A DNA stretch of 45,556 nucleotides from JAWLHA01 sp041690535 (GTDB lineage: Bacteria > Pseudomonadota > Gammaproteobacteria > Thiohalomonadales > Thiohalomonadaceae), in contig JAWLHA010000035.1 of the NCBI GenBank assembly GCA_041690535.1, forward strand, positions 1 to 45,556, in the 5' to 3' direction. The first letter of the stretch is position 1; every line of letters begins with the position of its first letter. Shown here one piece after another: positions 1-7,609 of this stretch. The position numbers and the translations under genes were made by a program. The notes under the pieces were generated by a model, which saw only the letters and a program-made list of their open reading frames with translations, searched no databases and was not told the origin of the DNA.

Positions 1-162
1 CCTGCATAATCTTCACTCCCGACATCCATGTCGGTCGGAAGATGATTGCTCCTGCATAATCTTCACTCCCGACATCCATGTCGGTCGTATTCACAGCGTA
101 CCTGCTTTCAAGGACTTACATCGCTCACAGCACGGCCTTGACGTAAGTATGCGTTTACCCTG
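1..162 (+). repeat. MITE-like repeat, right part, cut by window start
   Basis: This is the right-hand part of the dispersed element described at 32675-32890. Bases 1-37 recur exactly at 51-87, so at least two tandem copies of a 50-bp internal module are present. The right arm follows from about 100, running from CCTGCTTTCAAGG to the terminus GCGTTTACCCTG. The left arm is missing because the window begins inside the element. The rest of the gap to 321 holds only the palindrome at 263-287 and no other gene that I can see. Confidence 0.85.
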
Positions 163-262
163 GATCTATATCATTGCGAGAGGCCTTCGTTTTCGCCTCC
201 CTTGAGGTTCGGAGGGAGAGACCCCATTTGATGGGTGTCAAAATCGCGTGAGGCGCGGTCAT

Positions 263-287
263 GGCAGCGTTACAATGAAACGCTGCC
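263..287. promoter_or_regulatory. Perfect inverted repeat upstream of the Fnr-like gene
   Basis: GGCAGCGTT (263-271) and AACGCTGCC (279-287) form a 9-bp perfect inverted repeat with a 7-base centre. It ends 34 bases before the regulator's ATG. TACAAT at 271-276, inside the repeat, resembles a -10 box, although no good -35 is seen. It could be an operator (possibly autoregulatory) or a 5'-UTR hairpin. It does not match the classical FNR half-site TTGAT. Confidence 0.4.
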
Positions 288-321
288 CTTCGAAAACCCT
301 AGCTATTCGAGTGCTTGAATC

Positions 322-1023
322 ATGAACGCCTGTTCCTCAGAACTGTGGGAGAGTGGCACCGACTGCCAGAACTGCTCGCTCCGTGCGGCAGCCCTGTTCG
401 CCGGGTTGGCCGATGAGCAGTTCTCCTTGCTTCACGATGCCATCCAGGACATCCAGCTCGGCCCCGACCAAGAGCTGTACCGCGTGGGAGATGCAGGCAA
501 GGCGGTCTACACCCTGCGCAGCGGCCTGCTCAAGCTGGTGCAATACCTGCCGGACGGCAGCCGCCGCATTGTCCGTCTGCTCCGCCCGGCGGACCTGACC
601 GGCCTCGAGGCGCTGCTCGGACAGCCCTATCAGCACGATGCCGTGGCCCTGCAAGCGGCGACGCTGTGCCGCATCCCCATCGATCTGGTCAACAAGCTCG
701 GCGCGCAGAACCCCTCCCTTCATCAGGAGCTCATGCGCCGCTGGCACCAGGCCCTGAGCGCGGCGGACACCTGGCTGACCGAGTTTTCCACCGGCACCGC
801 CCGGCAGCGTGTCGCGCGGTTGCTGCTGCGCATGGCCGACAGCGACGGCACGAGCAGCTGTGCGCTGTTCAACCGCAAGGACATGGCCGCCATGCTCGGT
901 ATCACCACCGAGACCGCCAGCCGCCTCATTGCCGAGTTCAAGCGGAACGGCCTGATTCGCCAGTCCGGTCCGGCCGGCTTCAGCTGCGATCCCAAAGAGC
1001 TCTTCCGGGTCGCTGCGGACTGA
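322..1023 (+). CDS. Crp/Fnr family transcriptional regulator
   Basis: DNA-binding regulator of 233 aa with an N-terminal cyclic-nucleotide-type beta-roll (about 25-145) and a C-terminal winged helix-turn-helix (about 184-212). The recognition helix carries E197, S200 and R201 in ETASR, equivalent to E209, S212 and R213 of E. coli FNR, so an FNR-like target is expected. FNR binds a 4Fe-4S cluster with four cysteines. Here C15 and C18 (CQNC) and C116 align with three of them (C20, C23, C122), but the C29 equivalent is A24. C4 is an extra upstream cysteine that might replace it. Whether the protein senses oxygen is therefore open. It lies upstream of the bd-oxidase operon on the opposite strand, with the thioesterase gene between, which fits a respiratory regulator but does not prove one. 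Confidence 0.85.
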   Translation: MNACSSELWESGTDCQNCSLRAAALFAGLADEQFSLLHDAIQDIQLGPDQELYRVGDAGKAVYTLRSGLLKLVQYLPDGSRRIVRLLRPADLTGLEALLGQPYQHDAVALQAATLCRIPIDLVNKLGAQNPSLHQELMRRWHQALSAADTWLTEFSTGTARQRVARLLLRMADSDGTSSCALFNRKDMAAMLGITTETASRLIAEFKRNGLIRQSGPAGFSCDPKELFRVAAD

Positions 1024-1032
1024 CATCGGCCA

Positions 1033-1094
1033 GCGGAAACGCTCTTTCCGCCAAGTAGCCTGCGGCAGCCTCTCTTCTCTCGGCCTGCCGCAGG
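1033..1094 (+). other. Two hairpins after the Fnr-like gene
   Basis: GCGGAAA/TTTCCGC (1033-1039 with 1045-1051) and CCTGCGGCAG/CTGCCGCAGG (1059-1068 with 1085-1094) are perfect inverted repeats directly after the regulator's stop codon. Neither is followed by a T-run, so they may be weak or Rho-assisted terminators. Nothing else is recognisable before the next gene. Confidence 0.4.
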
Positions 1095-1246
1095 TCAGGC
1101 TGACCTCCGGCGTGCTGATGCACGCGCCAAGGTGCCGAGAGCGGAAACGTCAAACGTTGTCGGCGGCGCTCGTCTACAGCCTCATGGGCGTAAGTGGCTT
1201 GCACGGTTTTGCAAGCGTATTGACCCGTTTGTCCTGACTGGCTCGT

Positions 1247-1633
1247 ATGGAAAAAATATCGCTACCTTTCTTGGATTATCTTGGTGCCCGCCTGTTGGAG
1301 CATGAAGACGGTCGCGCGGTGGTCGGCCTGGAGGTGAAGGATGTGCATCTCCAACACCTTGGGTTCGTGCACGGGGGGGTGATCTCGACCCTCTCCGACA
1401 ACACCGGCTGGTATGCCGTCATGAGCTGCCTGCCCGAGGGGCATACCAGTGTCACCATCGAGATCAAGATCAACTACCTGAAGCCGGCCACCGGCACCCA
1501 CCTGAAGTGTGTGGGGGAGGTCATCCGCAAAGGCCGCACCCAGGCGTTCGTGAAGGTGGAAGTGCTGAGCGATGACAAGCTGGTGGCCTATGCCACCGGG
1601 ACCTACGCCATCCTGGAGGATCGGGCCGGGTAG
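1247..1633 (+). CDS. PaaI-family hotdog thioesterase
   Basis: Small 128-aa protein with the single-hotdog PaaI/YbgC-type layout. The central helix segment HLGFVHGGVISTLSDNTGW (from about residue 38) has the HGG and downstream Asp/Asn/Thr typical of acyl-CoA thioesterases of this family. A second conserved strand is IEIKINYLKPA. The family hydrolyses thioesters of CoA, often aryl- or medium-chain acyl-CoA. The substrate cannot be told from the sequence. The gene stands alone, with no strong Shine-Dalgarno sequence before the ATG. Downstream it converges on the cyd operon. Confidence 0.8.
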   Translation: MEKISLPFLDYLGARLLEHEDGRAVVGLEVKDVHLQHLGFVHGGVISTLSDNTGWYAVMSCLPEGHTSVTIEIKINYLKPATGTHLKCVGEVIRKGRTQAFVKVEVLSDDKLVAYATGTYAILEDRAG

Positions 1634-1834
1634 GTGATGGTCTTCAGCATGGATCGCGGGCGGTGGCGTTTGCCCGGACCACTCTACCGCCGCTGAAGCT
1701 GCATTCCCGCGCGGCGGCCCTGCCATGGCGTTCTCAAGGCGGCAGCGCTCGGGGGGCCATCCTCCCGCCCGGGCTGTCACTCCTTGCTCCGCAGCCTGTA
1801 CCGCGTCCCTCATGGTCTCAACTGTCCGCTACAC
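1634..1834. other. Gene-free stretch between converging genes
   Basis: The gap from 1634 to 1976 lies between the thioesterase gene (plus strand) and ybgE (minus strand). Apart from the terminator at 1835-1863 I see no gene, RNA or repeat in it. Short open frames here have no family resemblance. Confidence 0.5.
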
Positions 1835-1863
1835 AAAAAAAGCGGGCCGCCGAAGCGGCCCGC
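1835..1863 (-). terminator. Rho-independent terminator of the cyd operon
   Basis: On the minus strand a 9-bp GC-rich stem (1842-1850 with 1855-1863), capped by a UUCG tetraloop, is followed by seven U residues (1835-1841). It lies about 115 bases beyond the ybgE stop, in the right orientation to end the cydA-cydB-cydX-ybgE transcript. Confidence 0.9.
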
Positions 1864-1976
1864 ACACAGGTGCCATGGTGACGACACAGGGGACAGAAAA
1901 ACGAAAAATTCTTCGTTGAGGTGGCGGGAAGGGCGGGATCGGCCTGCCCCCGGAGAGCGGAGCCCCTTTCCGCGCT

Positions 1977-2294
1977 TCAGCGATTCAGCACGAGCATCAA
2001 GACGTTGGCGATCATGATCGGCCACGCCAGGGCCGGATGGAACACGATCCGCCCAATCGCATGGCGGGGCACGAAGCCCACGCCGTGCACGAATCCACCC
2101 GCCGTACCCCACATCAGCGCCGCCAGCAGCGCGGGGCGTACTGAACTGTCGAGATCGGCAAGCACACGGGGATAGAGCAGGACCAGCGTGCTCAAGGCCA
2201 CCGCCAGGAGGAACGAGAGGGCCCTGGCCCAGCCCTGGGTGGGGTAGGGGACGCGGCTTTCGCCGCGCCCCCCATTGGCCGTCGGTGCGGTCAT
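1977..2294 (-). CDS. ybgE: Cyd operon protein YbgE
   Basis: Membrane protein of 105 aa with three likely helices (about 25-45, 52-72, 82-104). The signature ALMWGTAGGFVHGVGFVP closely resembles E. coli YbgE (LLMWAVCAGVIHGVGFRP). Its role is not firmly known; it is co-transcribed with cytochrome bd oxidase and is thought to affect the assembly or function of the complex. The start ATG overlaps the cydX stop by one base (TGATG), implying translational coupling. It is the last gene of the operon, ahead of the terminator. Confidence 0.88.
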   Translation of the reverse strand: MTAPTANGGRGESRVPYPTQGWARALSFLLAVALSTLVLLYPRVLADLDSSVRPALLAALMWGTAGGFVHGVGFVPRHAIGRIVFHPALAWPIMIANVLMLVLNR

Positions 2295-2398
2295 CAGCTT
2301 TGGTTCTTGCCGGTCAGTTCGGCTTCAAGCCACATCACGTTGATGGCACCGAAGGCGAGGGCCAGATGAACACCGAGAATCCAGGCGAAATACCACAT
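2294..2398 (-). CDS. cydX: Cytochrome bd oxidase small subunit CydX
   Basis: A 34-aa single-pass membrane peptide that starts MWYFAWILGVHLALAFG, nearly the same as the start of E. coli CydX (MWYFAWILGTLLACSFG). CydX is a small subunit of cytochrome bd-I that stabilises the hemes. A GAGGA ribosome site precedes the ATG. It lies between cydB and ybgE, the usual place. The conserved Glu after the helix (WLEAELTGK) is present. Confidence 0.93.
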   Translation of the reverse strand: MWYFAWILGVHLALAFGAINVMWLEAELTGKNQS

Positions 2399-2405
2399 AT
2401 GAAAA

Positions 2406-2505
2406 ATCCTCAGATACAAGTTGAAAGATGCAAGATACAAGTGAAAACAGAGGCGGGAGTCCCTTCCCTGATTGCCACTTGTCTCTTGTCTCCTGTCTCT
2501 TCAGC
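2406..2505 (-). repeat. Word-like imperfect hairpin between cydB and cydX
   Basis: The 107-base gap between cydB and cydX holds an AAG-rich arm (CAAGTTGAAAGATGCAAG and on) and, after a short centre, a CTTG-rich arm (CACTTGTCTCTTGTCTCC). Together they form a long imperfect inverted repeat of short reiterated words. Similar structures occur at 39145-39271, 40738-40825 and 42290-42412. It is transcribed with the operon. Its role is unknown. Confidence 0.6.
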
Positions 2506-3648
2506 TCAATACGCGTCGTAGGTGTGCTCGCGGATGAACTTCACGTCCGTCTTGCCCCACAGCGCGCGGTAGCACCACACGGTGTAGGCCAGGATGATGG
2601 GCACGAAGATCACCGCCGCCCAGAACATCACCGTCAGGGTGAGGGGACTGGAGGGGGCATCCCACAGGGTCAGGGAGGCCTTGAGCATCGTGTTGGAGGG
2701 CATGATGAACGGGAACATGGAGAAGCCCGCGGTGAAGATGATGCCGGTCATGGAGAGCGAGCTGCTGGTGAAGGCCAAGCCGGGACGGCGGGCCTTCGCC
2801 ATGAGGATCGCACCCAGTGCACCCACGAAGCCCAACACCGGCGCCACCATCATCCAGGGATACTTGCTGTAGTTGGCCAGCCAGGCCCCTTCGGCCATGG
2901 CCACCTCTTTGGCCAGCGGGTTCGGCAGGGCGTCGGTGGGCGGCATGGAGATGATCTCGTAACCCGGGATGCCGGCAGCCAGCCACAGACCACCCAGGGC
3001 GAAGGAGACGATCACCACGGCCCCGGCCCCCATCACTACCTTGCGGGCGCGGGATTCGATGGGGTCGGCGGCCCGCAGCTGCAGCCAGGTGGCACCGTGC
3101 ATGACGAGCATGGAGAGGCTGACCACCCCGGCGAGCAGGGCGAAGGGCCGCAGCAGGCCGAAGAAGGAGCCGGTGTAGGTGGGGCGGAGGAACTCGTCAT
3201 ACTGGAAGGGTACACCGAGGATCAGGTTGCCGAAGGCCACGCCGAACAGCAGGGCGGGCACGGCACCGCCGACGAACAGGCCCCAGTCCCAGGCGTTACG
3301 CCAGCGCGGGTCGGCCACCTTGCTCCGGTAGTCGAAGCCCACCGGCCGGAAGAAGAGGGCGAACAGCACCAGCATCATGGCGATGTAGAAGCCCGAGAAG
3401 GCGGCGGCATAGACGGCCGGCCATGCGGCGAAGATGGCGCCGCCGGCGGTGATGAACCACACCTGGTTGCCGTCCCAGTGGGGACCCAGGACGTTGATGA
3501 TGACCCGCCGCTCCTCGTCGTTCTTGCCGAGGAAGGGCAGCAGTGCACCGGCCCCCATGTCGAAGCCGTCGGTAATGACGAAGCCGACGAGCAGCACGCC
3601 GACCAGCAACCACCACACCAGTTTGAGTGTTTCGTAGTCCAGAATCAT
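2506..3648 (-). CDS. cydB: Cytochrome bd ubiquinol oxidase subunit II
   Basis: Subunit II of the quinol:oxygen oxidoreductase that reduces O2 to water with high affinity at the inner membrane. The protein has 380 aa (E. coli 379) and many hydrophobic helices. It starts with the family signature of a Trp-rich first helix and GFVITDGFDMGAGALLPFL, followed by the conserved VLGPHWDGNQVWFITAGG block at about residues 54-71. Loop GVPFQYDEFLRPTYTGSFF and the C-terminal helices are also typical. It follows cydA by 69 bases on the same strand and precedes cydX. Near-certain call. Confidence 0.97.
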   Translation of the reverse strand: MILDYETLKLVWWLLVGVLLVGFVITDGFDMGAGALLPFLGKNDEERRVIINVLGPHWDGNQVWFITAGGAIFAAWPAVYAAAFSGFYIAMMLVLFALFFRPVGFDYRSKVADPRWRNAWDWGLFVGGAVPALLFGVAFGNLILGVPFQYDEFLRPTYTGSFFGLLRPFALLAGVVSLSMLVMHGATWLQLRAADPIESRARKVVMGAGAVVIVSFALGGLWLAAGIPGYEIISMPPTDALPNPLAKEVAMAEGAWLANYSKYPWMMVAPVLGFVGALGAILMAKARRPGLAFTSSSLSMTGIIFTAGFSMFPFIMPSNTMLKASLTLWDAPSSPLTLTVMFWAAVIFVPIILAYTVWCYRALWGKTDVKFIREHTYDAY

Positions 3649-3717
3649 TGCATTTACCTCTGTCTGTGAACCGCGGAGAGAGGCGGCATCGCCGCTCTCC
3701 CCGCGCCTCCCCTTGGA

Positions 3718-5325
3718 TTAGTCCATCTTCGCCTGAGGCTGAGTCGCCAGCGTCCCCACGCCACCTGCGGCATGGCCACCCTGTTCGAAATGGTAGCGAC
3801 CGGTGTGCAGGCTCGAGGGGCCGAGACGGGCGAACTTGAACATCAGGTACATCTCCACCACCAGCAGCATGGTGTAGAAGCCGAGGAAGCCGGCCATGGA
3901 GAAGTAGAGATCGCCGGCGGTCAGGGTGGAGGTGGAGAGCCCGACCGGCAGCACCTCACCGATGGACCAGGGCTGACGGCCGTACTCGGCCACGAACCAG
4001 CCCAGTTCACAGGCGATCCAGGGGAGGGGGATGCTGTAGAGCGCGGCCTTGAGCAGCCAGGGTTTCTTGCCCGCGGTACGCTTGGAGCAGAACCAGAACG
4101 CAGCCCCGAAGAGGAGCAGGAACCAGAAGCCCAGGGCCACCATGAGGCGGAAGGTCCAGAACAGCGGAGCGACTGCGGGAATGGTGTCGTCCACCGCCTT
4201 CATGATCTGCTCTTCGGTGGCATCGACCACGTTCTCGGTGTACTTCTTCAGCAGCAGGCCGTAACCGAGGTCTTTCTTCGTCTCTTCGAAGGCGGCCTTG
4301 GTCGCCTCGGAGGTGTCACCGTTGCGCAGCTGCTGCAGCAGGCCGTAGGCGACCATGCCGTTGCGGATGCGCTCTTCATGCTCCTTCTTCAGATCCTTGA
4401 TGCCCTTCACCTCTTCATCGGTGGAGCGGGTGGCGATGAGGCCGAGGGCCCAGGGGATCTTGATGGCGCCGTGGGTGACTTCGTTCTCCTGATCGGGGAA
4501 GCCGATGAGCGTGAAGGAGGCGGGGGCCTCGTGGGTCTCCCACTCCGCCTCGATGGCCGCCAGCTTGGTCTTCTGCACGTCGCCCAGCTCGTAACCGCTC
4601 TCGTCGCCAAGGACGATCACGGAGAGGGAGGAGGCGAGGCCGAAGGCGGCACCAATGGCAAAGGAGCGACGGGCAAACTCTAGGTCACGCCCCTTCAGCA
4701 TGTAGTAGGCGCTGATCCCCAGCACGAACATGGCGCCGGTGACGTAGCCGGCTGACGCGGTGTGGACGAACTTCACCTGGGCGACGGGGTTGAACAGCAC
4801 TTCGGCGAAGCTCGTCATCTCCATGCGCATGGTCTCGAAGCTGAAGTCCGACCCCACCGGATTCTGCATCCAGCCGTTGGCCACCAGGATCCACAGCGCC
4901 GACATGTTGGAGGCGAAGGCGGTGAGGTAGGTCACCATCAAATGCTTGCCCTTGCTCAGCCGTTCCCAGCCGAAGAAGAAGAGGCCGATGAAGGTGGACT
5001 CCAGGAAGAATGCCATCAGACCCTCGATGGCCAGCGGCGCACCAAAGATGTCGCCCACGTAGTGGGAGTAGTAGGCCCAGTTCGTACCGAACTGGAACTC
5101 CATGGTGATGCCGGTGGTGACCCCGAGGGCGAAGTTGATACCAAACAACTTACCCCAGAACTTGGTCATGTCCTTGTAAATCTGCTTGCCAGTCATTACA
5201 TAGACCGACTCCATGATCACAAGGATGAAGGAGAGCCCCAACGTTAACGGGACGAACAAGAAGTGATACATCGCGGTCAGCGCGAACTGTAACCGCGAGA
5301 GATCGACGACATCTTCTGGGATCAT
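3718..5325 (-). CDS. cydA: Cytochrome bd ubiquinol oxidase subunit I
   Basis: The heme-bearing subunit, 535 aa (E. coli 522). The heme ligands are all visible: H21 (H19 in E. coli), H188 (H186) and M395 (M393). The quinol-binding Q-loop is the long type and keeps K254 and E259, matching K252 and E257. The GRQPW motif is at 449-453. The catalytic site is intact. An AGAGGA ribosome site precedes the ATG. The protein is the first product of cydA-cydB-cydX-ybgE. The leader is long, and a sigma-54 promoter lies about 300 bases upstream, divergent from a PAS/sigma-54 activator gene. Expression is therefore probably activator-controlled rather than only Fnr/ArcA-controlled as in enterics. Confidence 0.98.
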   Translation of the reverse strand: MIPEDVVDLSRLQFALTAMYHFLFVPLTLGLSFILVIMESVYVMTGKQIYKDMTKFWGKLFGINFALGVTTGITMEFQFGTNWAYYSHYVGDIFGAPLAIEGLMAFFLESTFIGLFFFGWERLSKGKHLMVTYLTAFASNMSALWILVANGWMQNPVGSDFSFETMRMEMTSFAEVLFNPVAQVKFVHTASAGYVTGAMFVLGISAYYMLKGRDLEFARRSFAIGAAFGLASSLSVIVLGDESGYELGDVQKTKLAAIEAEWETHEAPASFTLIGFPDQENEVTHGAIKIPWALGLIATRSTDEEVKGIKDLKKEHEERIRNGMVAYGLLQQLRNGDTSEATKAAFEETKKDLGYGLLLKKYTENVVDATEEQIMKAVDDTIPAVAPLFWTFRLMVALGFWFLLLFGAAFWFCSKRTAGKKPWLLKAALYSIPLPWIACELGWFVAEYGRQPWSIGEVLPVGLSTSTLTAGDLYFSMAGFLGFYTMLLVVEMYLMFKFARLGPSSLHTGRYHFEQGGHAAGGVGTLATQPQAKMD

Positions 5326-5632
5326 GTCGATTTTCCTCTACTTCTGATGGCTTGTGGAAAGGTGATTGGACTCAGGTGTACCGGGCGATTGCCGCCCGGG
5401 CGGGGCAAGGGAGGGGTTGTTGGTTGAACTGGTTGAAAAAGGCAAACCATCGCCCGTGGATGGTTGCCACCCGGGGCGTAAGGATGATGGCCACTCTCTC
5501 ACCAACGCATACCTGAACATGCTTACACCTCTGGTTTGGAATACCCCCTGCGGTCGCGTTTTCCCCCGCGCCCAACGGCCGCGGCCACGGAGCACTGCGG
5601 AGGGGTACTGCAGTAGGACCAATGAGAGCGTC
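5326..5632 (-). other. Long cydA leader with a hairpin
   Basis: If transcription starts about 12 bases downstream of the sigma-54 -12 element (near 5621), cydA has a leader of about 295 nt. It includes a 7-bp stem, CCGGGCG/CGCCCGG (5381-5387 with 5393-5399), with a 5-base loop some 55 bases before the start codon. No known riboswitch is recognised, and short open frames in the region look spurious. Confidence 0.4.
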
Positions 5633-5648
5633 TGCAACGGATATGCCA
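5633..5648 (-). promoter_or_regulatory. Sigma-54 (-24/-12) promoter for cydABX
   Basis: Read on the minus strand the sequence is TGGCAT-N5-TTGCA. This gives GG and GC dinucleotides separated by exactly ten bases, as in the RpoN consensus TGGCAC-N5-TTGCA (one mismatch, T for C). It points at cydA. A gene for a sigma-54-dependent activator diverges from the same intergenic region, which makes chance resemblance less likely. Confidence 0.7.
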
Positions 5649-5751
5649 CAAGAATCATCCGGGCAAACAGAGTGCGGTGAATGGCTTGGGTGCAAGGGTT
5701 TGCGGCTGCCGATGGCGACAAAAATCCAGTGATTTGTTAGGGATATTGGTT

Positions 5752-5765
5752 GTGACGGCTGTCAC
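5752..5765. promoter_or_regulatory. Palindromic candidate enhancer/operator site
   Basis: GTGAC-GGCT-GTCAC is a perfect 5-4-5 palindrome about 105 bases upstream of the sigma-54 promoter, a normal distance for an upstream activating sequence. It also overlaps the likely -35 region of the divergent activator gene, whose -10 is TATCAT at 5774-5779. One site could therefore serve both activation of cyd and autorepression. No second copy is obvious. Confidence 0.5.
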
Positions 5766-5811
5766 GTTTGGCGTATCATGAGGAACATCATGACGTGGAT
5801 GGCGGCTGGTC

Positions 5812-7230
5812 GTGCTTTGGCAGAGCGCATCGCCGCCCTGCGAACCGGGGGAACGACGAAGAGTGGTTGCAGCAACTGACATAGCGAATGCCTCGCAGCG
5901 AAGTCACATCAGCGCCGAAGTAGCTTCTCTGTTGGACAGCTACTCGGAGCCGGCGGTTCTCCTCTCCAATGACTTCCGCATCCTCGCGGCCAATCAGGCC
6001 TATCAGCGCCTGTTCGGAATGGAGCACGTGAAGGGGCGGCGCTGCTACGAGGTCTCCCACCACTACGTGGTCCCTTGCGATCAGGCGGGCGAGACCTGTC
6101 CCTTGATCGCTTCGGCCAAGACCGGACAGCCCCAGCGTGTGCTTCACGTTCACCACACCCCCCGGGGGGAAGAGCATGTGGACGTGGAGATCTTCCCGGT
6201 CCGCAATGCGGAGGGGGAGCTGAGTTATTTCCTCGAAGTCATGCGCAGCAGCCGGCTGGCGAGTGTCGACCCTCAGGCCGGCGGACTGGTGGGCCGGGCC
6301 CCCCGGTTCAATCGGGTACTGGAGCTCATTCAGCGGGTCGCCCCCAGTGAGGCGGCGGTATTGCTGCTGGGGGAGTCGGGCACCGGCAAGGAGTTGGTGG
6401 CCAGTGCCATTCACAAGGCCAGCGGTCGGGCTGACGGCCCGTTTGTGCCGGTCGAATGCTCGGGCCTCACCGAAACCCTGTTTGAAAGCGAGCTTTTCGG
6501 CCACGAAAAGGGGGCCTTCACTGGAGCCCAGAGTCGCAAGATCGGTCTGGTGGAGGCGGCCGCCGGTGGGACCCTGTTCCTCGATGAGTTGGGTGACGTG
6601 CCATTGAGTCAGCAGGTGAAGCTGTTGCGTCTGCTGGAGACAGGCACCTACCGTCGGGTCGGCGGGATCGAACCGATCAAGGCCGACTTCCGGCTGATCT
6701 GTGCCACTCACCGTGACCTGAAAAGCATGGTGAAGGAGGGGCGCTTCCGTCAGGACCTCTACTACCGCATCAACACCTTCCCCATCCTCCTGCCCAGTCT
6801 GCGTGAGCGCATGGAGGATCTGCCCCTGCTGGCCGAGGCGTTGCTGCGGCGCGTCAGCGGCGCTCGGGACCTGCGGTTGTCGAAGTCGGCGCTGGTGACC
6901 TTGATCAACTACGATTTCCCCGGAAACATCCGCGAGTTGCGCAATCTCCTGGAGCGTGCCGCCCTTTTGTGCGACGGCGATCTGATCCTCCCCGAGCACT
7001 TCCCCGAGGATGGGTTGCTCGGCGAGGAGTGCATCGGAACCATCGGGCCGGTGCCTTTCGAAATCGTCACCCTGGAGGAGATGGAGCGGCGTTACCTCAA
7101 CTGGGTGCGGGCCCGCTTCCCCGGTGACAAGCGCGACCTGGCCCGGCGGCTCGGGGTGAGTGAGCGCACCCTCTACCGGAAGCTCCACGATTTGCGGGAG
7201 TCGGACGGCAGCGCCGTAGCACCGGAGTGA
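5812..7230 (+). CDS. PAS-domain sigma-54-dependent transcriptional activator
   Basis: Enhancer-binding protein of 472 aa. The PAS sensor domain (about 40-145) contains three spaced cysteines, C78, C89 and C96 (RRCYEV, PCDQ, TCPL), suggesting metal, Fe-S or thiol sensing. The AAA+ domain (about 158-395) has Walker A GESGTGKE (187-194), the sigma-54 contact loop GAFTGA (234-239) and Walker B LFLDELGD (255-262). A Fis-type helix-turn-helix is at the C-terminus (DLARRLGVSERTLYRKL). It has no receiver domain, so it is not phosphorylated by a classical kinase at that position. The ORF opens with GTG; another GTG at 5863 is possible, and neither has a strong ribosome site. It diverges from cydA and is the obvious candidate for activating the sigma-54 promoter there. 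The signal is unknown. Confidence 0.9.
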   Translation: MLWQSASPPCEPGERRRVVAATDIANASQRSHISAEVASLLDSYSEPAVLLSNDFRILAANQAYQRLFGMEHVKGRRCYEVSHHYVVPCDQAGETCPLIASAKTGQPQRVLHVHHTPRGEEHVDVEIFPVRNAEGELSYFLEVMRSSRLASVDPQAGGLVGRAPRFNRVLELIQRVAPSEAAVLLLGESGTGKELVASAIHKASGRADGPFVPVECSGLTETLFESELFGHEKGAFTGAQSRKIGLVEAAAGGTLFLDELGDVPLSQQVKLLRLLETGTYRRVGGIEPIKADFRLICATHRDLKSMVKEGRFRQDLYYRINTFPILLPSLRERMEDLPLLAEALLRRVSGARDLRLSKSALVTLINYDFPGNIRELRNLLERAALLCDGDLILPEHFPEDGLLGEECIGTIGPVPFEIVTLEEMERRYLNWVRARFPGDKRDLARRLGVSERTLYRKLHDLRESDGSAVAPE

Positions 7231-7609
7231 TCGCCGGATGCAGTCCGGATGAGCGGAGCGCGGACGCAGGGGCGGTGGGGTCGGAATCGCTGAGCCGTGC
7301 GGCCAAAAAGATAGGCGGGCCACTGGCGTGGCCCGCCAAATTCACAGTGCCCATCGTGGGCATGCAAGGGGGGGGAGGTTCCCACGCAAGTCCGATGCGG
7401 GGAAGACTCTTGGGGGTGTATCGCCAGTTACTTCGCAAGCTCCGTGCCAACTGGTGTATGTTAGGTTGGATGCAAAAAAAGCTTAGTTTTTTCAGCTGGT
7501 TACTTTTGCGCCCCCCCGCAGTGCAGCTTCTGCTTTTTGGTGTGAGTGTGTCATTGGTGGCGGAGCGGGTTCGTGAGGGTGTCAATACTGGCGGTTTGGA
7601 GGGTGGGGT
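7231..7609. other. Intergenic gap, one strong hairpin
   Basis: The only clear structure is a 10-bp perfect stem, GGCGGGCCAC/GTGGCCCGCC (7314-7323 with 7328-7337), with a 4-base loop. It sits about 85 bases after the activator's stop and may terminate it. The adjacent A-run would give U residues only for minus-strand transcripts. A 128-aa open frame spanning the gap shows no family features and is not called. Confidence 0.5.

Noticed and set aside
2428..3669. 413-aa plus-strand open frame
   Set aside because: Antisense shadow of cydB, rich in Gly/His/Glu as expected from a high-GC reverse complement; no family features.
5326..5811. FNR box (TTGAT-N4-ATCAA) in the cydA upstream region
   Set aside because: No site with both half-sites is visible; only the GTGAC palindrome and the sigma-54 promoter were found.
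5788..7323. 511-aa minus-strand open frame
   Set aside because: Shadow of the sigma-54 activator gene, which has clear catalytic motifs on the plus strand.
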